Source: Pterobdella sp. o SKG-2022
Taxonomy: Eukaryota > Annelida > Clitellata > Hirudinida > Piscicolidae
Reading direction: 5' to 3'
DNA: 64,000 nucleotides
Assembly: GCA_964035795.1 (NCBI GenBank)
Contig: OZ038322.1
Coordinates: forward strand, 9,375,868-9,439,867
Numbering within the stretch: position 1 is the first letter of the stretch; each line of letters starts with the position of its first letter. The translations under genes were made by a program, and so were the position numbers. The notes beneath the pieces are model-generated. The model searched no databases. It saw nothing but the letters and a program-made list of their open reading frames with translations, and had not been told where the DNA came from. Positions 9,622-35,600 of this stretch are shown here, in pieces.

Positions 9622-12600
9622 ATGATTTCTCGAGTATTTGATTCGGTAAAAAAAGGTGATCTCTCAACTTTGGAGGGGGCCATAAGAAGTGGGTGCAGTG
9701 TCAATGAGACTGACAACTCTCACTACCATTTCACCATTCTGCATGTCGCATGTCTCCATCGTCATTTTAAGGTTAACTGAGCGAAATTTTATAACATTGG
9801 ATAAAATTTATGGAAAAATTTTCTCAAAATACCTATGTATCACAAGCCTCAAATACATCACAAACCTTAGGAAAATAGGTAATGTTGTTTTGGACCAGCA
9901 AATATAATGTATGTTTGCCATTAAAGTAAAATATTCGCTGCTCAAAAATTACAAAATTTTTTTTACCGGCAAAACGTTCAACAAGCTATTTTTTATGACT
10001 TGTTATTTGCAGATCTTTATGTTATCAAGATAGTCTTCAGGACAAACCACTTCACTTTCGGCCATTGTCCAATAAGCAATAAACTAAAAAATTATAAAAG
10101 AATTTCTTCACTATTGTTACATATCTATTTACTTCAAATTTTTCAAATTATTTTTTTGTGAATTAAACAAACTGAATTGATGTCAGTGTTTAAATCGCAG
10201 TCCATATAAAGTTTAGTGTCTAAATTATAAAAATAAAGAAATTCATCACAGAAAATAAATTACATATTAATATCTCTTGGAAAACAGATAGTTGAGTGGC
10301 TGTTGAGAGAAGGAGCTGATGTAAATGTTAGGAACAGTAAAGGATGGACACCATTGCATTTAAGTTGCATTAAGGGAGATCTTCAAATAGCTCAAGTACA
10401 ACCTCTGTTTGAATGTGGTGTAATATAGTATTCATAAAGCACTTTTTTGTGTAATGTCAAGTGCTTTCTATAAATTTAATGTATCATACATCAGCTCAAA
10501 AACAATAAACCTTCCTAACAAAGCTGCTGATAAGAAATGGCGCCGATGTGAATAGCGTCGATGCCAGAGGATGTACACCAGGCCATCTCGCTGCAGCCCA
10601 TGACCACCCTTATGTTCTGCATCTGTTATTTCGGTGTGGATTGGTATGTGGTGCCTATGCTCATTATACGTATGAATATAAGAGAATAAGTCCAGCCTAT
10701 GTTAGTAGTTCGTCCCTTGCTAACATGGAAACGAACGTAAAACGACGATCACAACGATGATGATATTTTTAGAATCTGAGCGTAACTTTGTAGTTACATT
10801 TAACGTTCCAATATGTGAAATATGAACGTAACTATGTGATGGTTGTTGAAATTATGATCATTAGGAAGCAGACTGCAAAGATAAGAGAGACTGGACATTG
10901 GCACATTACGTTTGCTACCACGGCAATGACAAGTGTTTGCAGATCATACAACAAACACCACTCCACCAGCCCAACTCTGATGGCAGCGCACCATGTTAGA
11001 ACACAATAATATTACAATAAAATAGTTTTATATATATTAATACAATACAGTTGTTTTCCATTAAATTTTGAAACAAATAAATTTCTTCAATTCAATAATT
11101 TAAGTTAAATGAAACATTGATTTAAGTTTCGAAACACATTGGTAATCTAAATGTCTGGTATTTAGTGCACTTGTCATGCCGAAACGGGCATTTATCATGC
11201 ACCAAAGAACTTTTATCTTTGAGTAGTGGTGCGTGGAGTAGATGGATCACTACTAAGAACTTTGAAGGTTAAAATTAGCTTATAAATAATACTAATGAGT
11301 TTTAACATTTCTTTTCTAAGAAGTGAAACCTTAATGCCACTGTAAACGTTTCATAAAATTTATTATGTGCTGTTTAAACTTTAATAAATCTCATCAAGGT
11401 TTTTATTCCTATTAAAATATTAATTATGGAACCAACAACATACAAACTAGGCAACACAGCCAAGCAAGAGGCTATAGAAGGCAGGAGGGGTGCGATAGTG
11501 AGCTACCTGGAAGCCCTCGAAAAGCAGACGTTTCCAGAAACACTCAATCGAGGTGGTCATAAAGGATTATAATACATAGTATTTGTGAGCTTATACAGCT
11601 CAGCTGCTAAGCATTAGAGTAGTTACCTAAAGTTACCGGGGTTGATCCAGTGTTGGACTGACAGTTATAATCTTTTCTAGAGTATGTTTCCATTTTATTA
11701 AACTTGTGGCAAAAACTTTATACTTTAATGAAAGAAAAGCGTTATATAAAATACCATGTTACATTTAACTTTCACATTTATCATGTTCAACATCCTATAT
11801 TTGAGTTTCAGTTTTGGATTTTTCTATTTCATAATCAACTTCACTATAACTGTTCACTGGCTAATCAAACCTTTTCGAAAAGTTTAGCTTTGAGGTAAAT
11901 GAACTCTTCAAGAAATTTTCAAATCGAAAAAATAAATTCCAGGAAAATTATTGGAACTTCAAAGTTATTTGTCAAAGAACCCACAACTATAGGAAAAAAA
12001 AATTTCATTCATTTTAAATAGTTAACTTATTTTATAAGAGACTTCATAACACTCGTATCATTCACAGATTCATCTTTTCCTGCTCATATGGCAGCTCGAT
12101 CAGGAGACCTTGATCACTTGAGAAGACTGGTCGAAGGAGGGGTTGTCGATATCGAAGAAACAGATGCTGAAGGAAACTCTCTACTGCATAGAGGTTAAAT
12201 ATTTCATGTGTTTTATAAAATAAAATAAATATGGTGAAAGATTTTAATTATAAAACTTTTATCTTGATATCAGTGGCATATAAGAAATAATTTTTTTATA
12301 AGTGAATCATAAAAACACGACAAAATTACAATTTTACATTTCGACGAAGCTTTTCGATATATTCTCTATCATCATCAGGTAACCAATTATTTTTTATATT
12401 TAGACTGAATGAGTAAATATTACGCATAAAGTGATTTAAAATTTTTTTTCATAGCATTAAATTTCTCCATTCAAATCTAGCCATAGGACACATAAGGATT
12501 GTTGAATGGCTGTTGGAACAAGGCGCCCATGTAGATGCAAGAAATAAACACGGCGAAAGTTGTTTGGATGTTGCTGGTCGAATGGGAGAAAGACAATGTT

Positions 12601-12701
12601 ATAACTTCATAAACGAATATTTGGAAAGAAACAAGATAAGTAGAGGTAGAAATAAAAAAAATTGGAAAGAAATTGATTATTCTAACGACTATTTGCTATG
12701 A
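9622..12701 (+). CDS. ANKRD42: ANKRD42-like ankyrin-repeat protein, eight exons
   Basis: Exons: 9622-9771, 10288-10395, 10524-10643, 10865-10994, 11166-11267, 11451-11552, 12068-12193, 12481-12701; all phases join to 352 residues. Ankyrin repeats are clear in VEWLLREGADVNVRNSKGWT, LLIRNGADVNSVDARGCTP, DKRDWTLAHYVCYHGNDKCL, PLHLSCRNGHLSC, FPAHMAARSGDLDHLRRLV and VEWLLEQGAHVDARNKHGES. Their order and spacing, including a non-ankyrin helix (GNTAKQEAIEGRRGAIVSYL) between repeats 5 and 6 and the FPAHMAA block, follow vertebrate ANKRD42. The human protein continues with a coiled-coil tail that is absent here; ours ends in a short basic tail. ANKRD42 is a cytoplasmic/nuclear scaffold of poorly defined role. 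The first exon is the least certain, as an in-frame TAA directly precedes its ATG and no acceptor is evident. Confidence 0.86.
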
Positions 12702-12740
12702 AGTTTTTTAAATATCACTTCAACATTTATTGTTGTAAAT

Positions 12741-12746
12741 AATAAA
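12741..12746 (+). terminator. AATAAA poly(A) signal of ANKRD42-like gene
   Basis: AATAAA lies 40 nt downstream of the stop codon at 12699-12701. Confidence 0.6.
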
Positions 12747-12749
12747 ACC

Positions 12750-14344
12750 AATATCTAAACTAACAATTGTTTTTCATAGTATGATATAACCAAAAATTTG
12801 AACTCTAGTTTTTTAGGGAATAGTTTTGAGCTTAAATTTTGTACACTAACTTGGACTCCTGAGAAATTTTGTTGAAAAACACGTTTAACTAGAAATTGAG
12901 CTAATTTTATTTATTATTCTCAATTATTTAATTCAGTAAATATTTAAAAATGATTGTTTGAAAATCACATCTTACAACAAGATAAGGTATTTTGAAAAAT
13001 ATACACATAAATAGATGGTAACATTAAAATATGAACTATATTATTCAAAAATAGAATCTATAATGAGATACTAGAAAATAATCAAATTATAATTATTGAA
13101 CATTTATATGACTCAGCACATTTTTAACATGTATAGAGGTTTTCACTTCAATCAAGTGATATGATTTCAGAATCAAATCATTATACGGTCACAATACATA
13201 TATGAGAAATTTATAAAAATATTATACAAGCTGAGAGTTTTGAAATAAAAATACAACTACTATTCATGATTGTTAAGTTTAAAAAATTCAAAAAGAGATC
13301 GAAAATTTCGTTAGAATTTGCTTATAATACTAGAACGTTACATAAAAACACGAAAATTAATGGTTTACATTAAGATTGAATGTGAAAAATCATAACCAAT
13401 GATAATTGGTATCAAGTCACATTATAAAGCAAGTCAAAAGCCTTCAAAAATTGATCATCGTCACAACACAACACGGTAGCAACAAGACTGTATATTATGA
13501 AACATAAAGAATATAAAAATGTAAAAAGTTTAAAAGAGTAAGTGGCACTGCGGTATGTTATCACATTAGTTTCATGGATATTCACTAAACAATACAAAAG
13601 GTCATGTGTATTTAGTGATCAACTTTGATACAAATGAGTACTATAAAATCAAAACTTGGCAGTAACGGAAAGCGAAAGATATAAAACACAATGTTCTGCG
13701 ACAAATTCATTTACAAACCACTCTGTACATAAAACATTAAACGATAATATTAAATGGGATTTTGAAGCATCATCAATAAGGTGAATCGTTACATTAATTA
13801 ATAACCGTAGAGTGGACAAATTACAAGCTAAGGCATATGTAAAATCAACCTAAGTTCGTATTCAACACTGAACCAAACTCCAAAAAGCACCTAAAAAAGC
13901 ATTATGTAGGAATGAGTTTCAAAAGTACAACTTTGTCTATCTTGAGACTTTATCGTTTAAAAATAATCTATGAAAGTATGAATCTATACTTTTACCGTAC
14001 TACTACTACTAGCTTTACTACTATTACTACTCATAATATTATTACGAAGCTGCAGGTTTATGGGATGACATCTGTAGAAACTCTTCCAAATACTTTGCTG
14101 TGCATGAGTACCCTTGCTGTGATGGGTGATGGAATGTGTATATTGTAAAATGCCCGGGAAGATAGGTCAGTAGATAGATTTTCAGTGTAGGTAGAAGACA
14201 AATTTGAAACGAACATGAATTATTATTGATAAGCGCTTTAAAAATAATTATCTGTTTTAAGCCCCAAATGCCAGGGTTAAATTAAAATTTCTTCCATTTC
14301 ACTTTTTATACTTTTCTCATATATTTCGATTGATCCACAACATA
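12750..14344. other. Intergenic region between convergent ANKRD42-like and patatin genes
   Basis: About 1.6 kb of AT-rich sequence between two tail-to-tail genes. The only notable pattern is a short TACTAC/TTACTAC run near 13998-14030. No exon is supportable. The patatin 3' UTR must lie at the right end. Confidence 0.6.
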
Positions 14345-28619
<14,275 letters not shown>

Positions 28620-28626
28620 TACACAT

Positions 28627-31600
28627 CTGAAAGAAAATTAGCCAAACTCAAAAAAGTTGCAGTTGAGTTTGACAAACCAAGTAACCAATTGGAGCAAATT
28701 TTAAAAGTTATAAAGCGCGTTATAATCTTATATAAATATACACCAAAAATATATTTTTTTGATCAAAGAGCACTATGTAAAATTTACAAGGTTAAAAAAT
28801 ATGTTTTGTCAATACTTTTTTTCGGTGTTGACATCATTTCTCATCATCATTTAAACAGATTTAGTACTTACAAAAGGAGACACGATATACTTCACTTGAA
28901 GTTTGAAAGACTAAAAAATAAACTTTAAAAAATCAATTGAAGATTCATACATTTATTTTTAAAAAATTTATGCATGCTAGCGTTTTATGATAAGGCTCTA
29001 AATATCGAAAATCATAGCTTTTTTTAAAAATAAATTTATGAATCTTCAATTGATGTTTTCAAAGTTTAATTGCTATACAAAACATACATAAGATGTCTTT
29101 GAAAAAAGACTAAAAATTAATTTATTAATATATAAATTGGCGTATCAACGTCTGAAATTGGAAATTTTTTGAAGGATAAAGATTTATGGTATGCTAGTAC
29201 CTTAAAATTTTAACAAAGATACATTAAATGTTTCTAAAAAAATTATTCTAATTTTATTTCAAACATTTTTCAAATACTTGTCACACAAGCTCAACATTTT
29301 CATTTCATTTAAATAAATTTTACAATATCTTCAGCCATGTTATCTATTTGATTGATTTGACGATAGATTAAATGCCTTGTTTAACGCTGAGTTGTATCAA
29401 ACCTTTCAATTTCTACTGTTATGCACAAGAATTATGAAGGCAAACATGAAGTTTTTACATTTGTTTTATTGCCAGTGTATGTCTCTCCATGCGGTGGATT
29501 CATCTTACTTTCAGTTTTAAAAACGTTTTGACATTTTATTATTTTTTTATATAAAGTTTTCAACTAAAGAAATGTGATTTAAAATTGTCCTCTTTCTTCT
29601 TCCCTACCCATCGCCTTGGCATGTTACTTTACTGAAGTCTATCGAAATCATAAAAACCAACTAATATCATATTGGAAATAGTCGGCCAAAAATGTTTTTA
29701 ATGTTTTTTAAGAATCTTTTCTGGAAAATAACTACCTCATTTGTGCTCATTATATCAGAACCATTTAACAATGGATAACATCAAATTCTGATAAACTTTT
29801 GATTTGGCCTTCTCATTGTATTTGGATGGTTTTTATTCAATATATTCAAAACGCATTTGCGGTGTAGTTTTTATTTATTATATATTCATCTCTTCTACTC
29901 TTAACCCTACATTTTTGCCGATCAATAAACGTTGACATGAAAAGCATTTTAAAAATATTTTAGTTGAATTATCCAACTTGTTGGGCATATTTTACAAAAA
30001 ATGTTTGAAATTCAAAAATTTACCTAATTTTTAAAATGATTAGAAAATATGTATAACTTTTGTTTCCCTCAGGTAGTTGTTTATACTTTAAAAATATTTA
30101 AAAAATGGAAAAAAAAGAACTCATTTTAAAACAAAAGCTTATAATTTCCATGAAGCTTAGCCATATTATGAAACAGTAACACGCTTGGTTTCAAACTTCA
30201 GCGCCTTCAAGTCCTTTGGTGAATTTGAGAGCACCCAATATCAACGCTACTGTCTCACACATGTGTTGTCTTTGATTTAATTTTGATGCTTCTTAACCAA
30301 CACATGTGTAAAGTTGGTTTGAAACTTTTTCATTGTAAGCTTTTTGAGATCGTATAATTTCTTCTTCTTTTTAAGAATTGTTGTTTTATTTTAATTATTT
30401 ATTGCTCCTTCCACAAAAGTAAAGACACATAAACAATAATTAATGATGTAAGGTTTTCAATTCCTTCTAAGCAACAATATTTAAAAGTGCCCATTGTTTT
30501 TAATTGTATTAAACAGGACATTCGAGAACAAACTTCAGACTGCCGTAATAAAGGCTGACAAGCCCGTTAAGTGGCTATGGCCTTTCGGAGATAACCTGCA
30601 CACCCACCCGGATAATCACTGATAAGCGAGAAGTTTTATAGAATCAAGGTGTGGAGCAGGATTTTGGGTGAGCATTGCTTGTGAATTTTGGCAAGCTCCA
30701 CAAGCTGATGTTTAAAATTAATATATTTGTCACATCTAAAAGTTTAACTTGAACATTCTCAATACTATTAAAAACTTCATAAAGAAAAAATAATTTTTAT
30801 ATCATTTTACTTTAAATTTTTTATTGGTATTATTCTTCGAAAATTTATTATTATTTTTTGAAAATTTCAAAAAATCTCATAAACTTTGTGTAGAAATATA
30901 AAAAACATCAGCAAAATACCCACGGAGGAAAAGATTTAAGAACTTCATTACTTTCTCAAATAAGACTTGATAAGAATTTTATTTTGAAATTGAACTTCAC
31001 TGCGACACGCCTGTAATAAATTAGAAGTCAAGCGAGAGATCTTTGGATTCTCATTTGTTTAAACCTCGTATTTCACCTGTTTTCAAAAAAAAAGTCTTTC
31101 AAACACTATTTATTTGATGCTATGAATTCAACAGAATGTCAAACTGATAGTCAATAGATTCCATTAGTTATTTATTAAGTAAAGTTTTTGAAGCATTAGG
31201 AATGATTTTTAGTAATATATTCAACATTGAGTCGGTCAATGTTTTAGAATCAACTTTGAAAGCATATGTTTCACTCAAAAAGCTCAAGGATTGTCTTTTG
31301 TCTTATCTACCATCACTAAATAATAGATGAGCGCAAAATTTTATGTTTAGCGCTATACAAAAAGACGACGATACTTTGAATAAATATTCAATCGTAACTC
31401 AAAACGTAAGAAGGATCGGCATAATATATATGTAAGCAACAAAGCTTTCCTAATTTGGACAATAACTATAAAATACTGGTTTGAAATTAAAAAATATCAT
31501 TTGGAGGTGTTAAATTATTTAACGGATTTAACATGAACTTGAATGCATTAGATTGACTGAAAAGCATTAAAGGGTCAAATAAAATAAATCAATTAGATAC

Positions 31601-32662
31601 TGGTGGAAGTAACGGCATTTAAACTACGGCGTAAGACATGCAAGCGTTTAAAGGCATGTATATTGCACCCACATCTCCACATTCCTCTAACTCATTGCTT
31701 TTATACAACATTCAGAAGATAATTACGAAATAAATTTTTCTAGGGAATAAACGCAAAACAAAGCTGGAATTGTTAAACATAAAAACAGATAAAATAATTC
31801 AGTTCAAGCCGTGAAAAAAGGGATGAAAATAATTTAAAATACGCAAATTCTAGACGATCTACTGCTTTTCAATTGCATTTGAAGTTTGAAAAAGATAATA
31901 TTGAAAGCTGAAACGATAAAAAGCTTTGTACAATATGAAAATTTAAATAATTTTACTGAACAATAAACAAAATAATTTTTGGAAGTGTGAAAAAGTAGAT
32001 CCCGATGAATGAAAAAATTAACGTAAATAAGTATTCAATCCCGATACTAGCATTAGATTTAAAAAGAAGTATTATATTTTATAGACTAAAATTAGCTTAA
32101 TCTTCGAAGTGACTTGAAGAAAGACTGAATCTATGACAAACTATATTACTAGAAGGAATATCCATGAGTCACCATTTTCATGCGACATTTAAAATTCCCC
32201 TTTGAAAAGAACTTATTTGATAAAGGTAATTTACATTTTTATTGAAAACTATGATTATAAGAGATTTTAGTAATTGAAGTAAAAAGGTTTGAATTTATAG
32301 ACAATGCATAATTGCAGAAAAAGTTTTTGAAAGTGTTACAAATTGATGAAACTTCTCATTATGGTCTCAAATTTTGCCATATGAACTCTAAATGTTCATA
32401 CTTTTAAACTTAAGTTACCCTTTCAAATTGCCAAGTCTTTGGATATTATTGAAATACGCCTACTATTAATAGAGAATTTAATTTGGTGAGTGTCAAGATG
32501 AACTTTCACACAAAAATGAAAAAAAATCCAAAGTTAATATCAAAAGTTTTAACTGAACTGTAAGCTCGAAAGACGACAAAACACTAAAAATTTAAAAGAA
32601 AATTGAAAAAAACTGTTGTGCATAATTAAATTTAGGTAAAATTGCAGGACTATAAGCGAGGC
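28627..32662. other. Intergenic region between patatin and Eph genes
   Basis: About 4 kb without a supportable exon. It holds the patatin promoter at its left end, the MITE at 28918-29068, and the Eph 3' UTR at its right end. The frame at 28689-28928 is short and unrecognised. An ACACATGTGT-like inverted pair occurs at 30257-30310. Confidence 0.6.
28918..29068. mobile_element. MITE-like element, family B
   Basis: Terminal inverted repeats of about 45 nt pair: 28918-28965 contains ATCAATTGAAGATTCATAC, and 29021-29068 is the inverse with ATGAATCTTCAATTGATG. The total is about 150 nt with no coding capacity. Both ends carry AAACTTT/AAAGTTT. Its sequence is unrelated to family A. Confidence 0.72.
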
Positions 32663-35600
32663 TCAAAAAGAATTTTGTGAGAATTTAATGTTGTCAATTG
32701 CGTTCAAAATCTTTTTTTGGTGACCGATCAAGCAGATCCCCATGGAAATTAAATCTCTCAACTTGACTGCTACAAGCTTTTCTATACTGTCAACTCCGTT
32801 GTTCAGTAGAGTTTCTGTATACCGTTCCATTTTTATAGCTTGTAAGAATTCTTCGACTGACGAAAAACTTTGTTTTGTGATTAGAGCGGATTTGATAGTA
32901 CCGTTGGTTTTGGGAGCGCTTGGAGTGGTTGTGACACCGAAGTCGATCAGTTGTTGATGTTGTTGGTATTGCTGATGTCGTTTTTTGAATTGTTGTTGTT
33001 GCATTTGTTGTTGTATTTGCTGATGATGTTGAAGTTGCTGTTGCAAATGTTGTTGTTGCTGGTACAATGAAAATAGAGTTGAAGTGTTTCCCATGCTTTC
33101 GCACCCGAAGCTGTTTAGATATATAATTTCAAATTAATAAAAATTTCATCTTTCTAAAAAATAAACAAAAACAAAATATGAAACAAAAAACAAAAAAACA
33201 ACGAGAAAATAAAAAATACGAAAACATGCTAAAAAACAACAAAAAAAACATCAACAACTAAAATTGCTTGAGTTGAAAACTGACTTAGCTTGAGCAAGAC
33301 TCAGCAACTGATCGGGAGATCGAATGAGAATATCCAATTGCTTCAGAAGGTCTCCGAATTTTGGCCTGCAAAGACGATCCCTGTGCCAACATGAGAGCAT
33401 CAGACGATGGATCTGATCCGGGCATTCCTGCAACCATGAGAGTGAAATTAAGTTTTTCGTGTGGGAGGGTGAAATTATTTTTCTATGTATAGGTTGAAAT
33501 AAATTCAAAAACATGTGGAATATGTTTTTATTCAACACTGAATGCTCAAACATTATACAACTAAGAAGTTTCAAGCAATTTTATTTCCTTAATGAACTAA
33601 ACCATTGGTGGCGGTAAGTTGTAGTCCATTTCAAGGGCTTTGAGAACAGTTTCATTGCTCCAGTCCCAGTAGGGTCTTTCACCATAGGTCACTATCTCCC
33701 ACATCACTATTCCATAACTCCACACATCTGAGGCACTGGTGAAACGCCTATAACTTATTGCTTCTGGTGCTGTCCATCTTATCGCTATTTTGCCGCCCTG
33801 CCAAGAGAAGGTGTTAAGAAAACAATGCACAGATGATTTATTTTAAGTTTAGCGTTTTTGTGAAATAGGTAAATTGAAAAAAATAATTCTAAGCATAATG
33901 GTAAAATAACAAGACAAAAAAATTATAGAGAAAAATAAAAATAGACGACGAAGTGAAATATTGCTTAGTAATGCGTGAGACAAATTGACGGCTGAAAGAT
34001 GCAAAAGAGATTTGGAAAATAGTTAATATAAAATTGAAAAAATTATTCGGAAAAAGTAAATAAAGCAAAATATTAGATGAAATATGAAAAAAATTGCTTG
34101 ACAAAGTGAAAATCAAAATAAATGTAGGGAAACATTGAACTGATAATGAGTAAACGACTGAAACACAACAAAATAACATATAATAAACAAAAACTAAGAT
34201 CAACGTCAAATTGAAAAAAAACTGAAAAATGTAATTCTCAACGAAGCGAACAACAAACAACTCAAGTCAATCACGTAAGATCAATATGATAAATCAAATA
34301 TAACGTAAATATTCTTTTCGACGAGTCGATTTTGGGGCTATGTTTATAGGGTATCGTATGAATCGTTTGTAAAAATTCATCTAGCTTGCAATTATGAAAA
34401 CACTGATTTAGAAAATAAAACTATCTTCTCACTAGAAAAAAACTATTGGTTGTGAGCATTTCATTTGTGATTTGCATAGTTTAAAAGAGAAATATTACAG
34501 AATGCTCTCACCCTTGTTGTGTATTCTCCCACCGTGCCATCTCCCTCTACTTCCCTTGAAAGGCCGAAATCACAAACTTTGCAAATCAATGTTTCACTAA
34601 CCAACACATTTCTGGCTGCCAAATCCTGTGAAAAATTTAAAAATAAAACTTCCAAATATTTCAGATTTTAATCAAAAACATTTATATACAAAATATGGGC
34701 GATCTAAAAACATTCGAATACTTTATGCTCAATCACAAATTACATTCGATGCTTATGATACAGCCAATCTCCACGCCCAAAAGGCATAAAGAACCTACCC
34801 GGTGCACGAATCTCATGTCTGACAAGTACTTCATGGCAGAACAGACTCCTCTCATCATCCCCACTAGTTGCAACATGGTGAACATTCCCTCGTTCCTCTG
34901 ATGTGGTTATCAATGCTTCAAATAATCCATCGATTTGTGTTCAACTTCACGAAAGATTTACATTACTTCAGGGAAATTTACTATTTTTAATCTAAACAAA
35001 TAACTTTGAAACATTTTAAACTTTTTTTTAGTACATTTACACCTATTGTGTCACTTTAAAAAGTTTTAAAAACTATTCTAACACGCATGTGTCAAACCAA
35101 CCCTGAGAAAAGCGTCGAGAGCGCCATTAGACATGAACTCCGTGACGATGAAGACTGGATCGCTGACAACGCCCTCGAGGTAGATGATATTTGGGTGGTC
35201 AAACTGACCCATTATTGATGCTTCGGCTAAAAAGTCTTTTCTGTCGTTCGTATGGCAAATTTTCCAGTGAGGTTTCATACATGGAGTATTTTGAATGAAA
35301 TACTGCCTTAAGCGTACTTTGGCTTTATGCTTATTTTATCGAAGTTACATGTGGAATTCAAAGAATAAATATCTTTAACTTGAATTTGATAAGAACGAAG
35401 TTATTAAATAGAAGCTTTAATATGAAAAATATTAAATTTAATATTAAAGATTACAACACGACTTGTTTTTTTCTAATGACTCGGGCTTGAGGGTTTTGAT
35501 AGCGACAGCTAGCGAGGGTTTGCCTGGCAGAACCAACCTCCCTTTGCACACCTCTCCAAACTCACCTTTAAAAAATAATTTCAATAATGAAAACTTTTAA

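Noticed and set aside
33889..34260. 123-codon minus-strand Phe-rich frame within the Eph gene
   Set aside because: It is intronic between kinase exons 20 and 21, AT-rich and without family signal.
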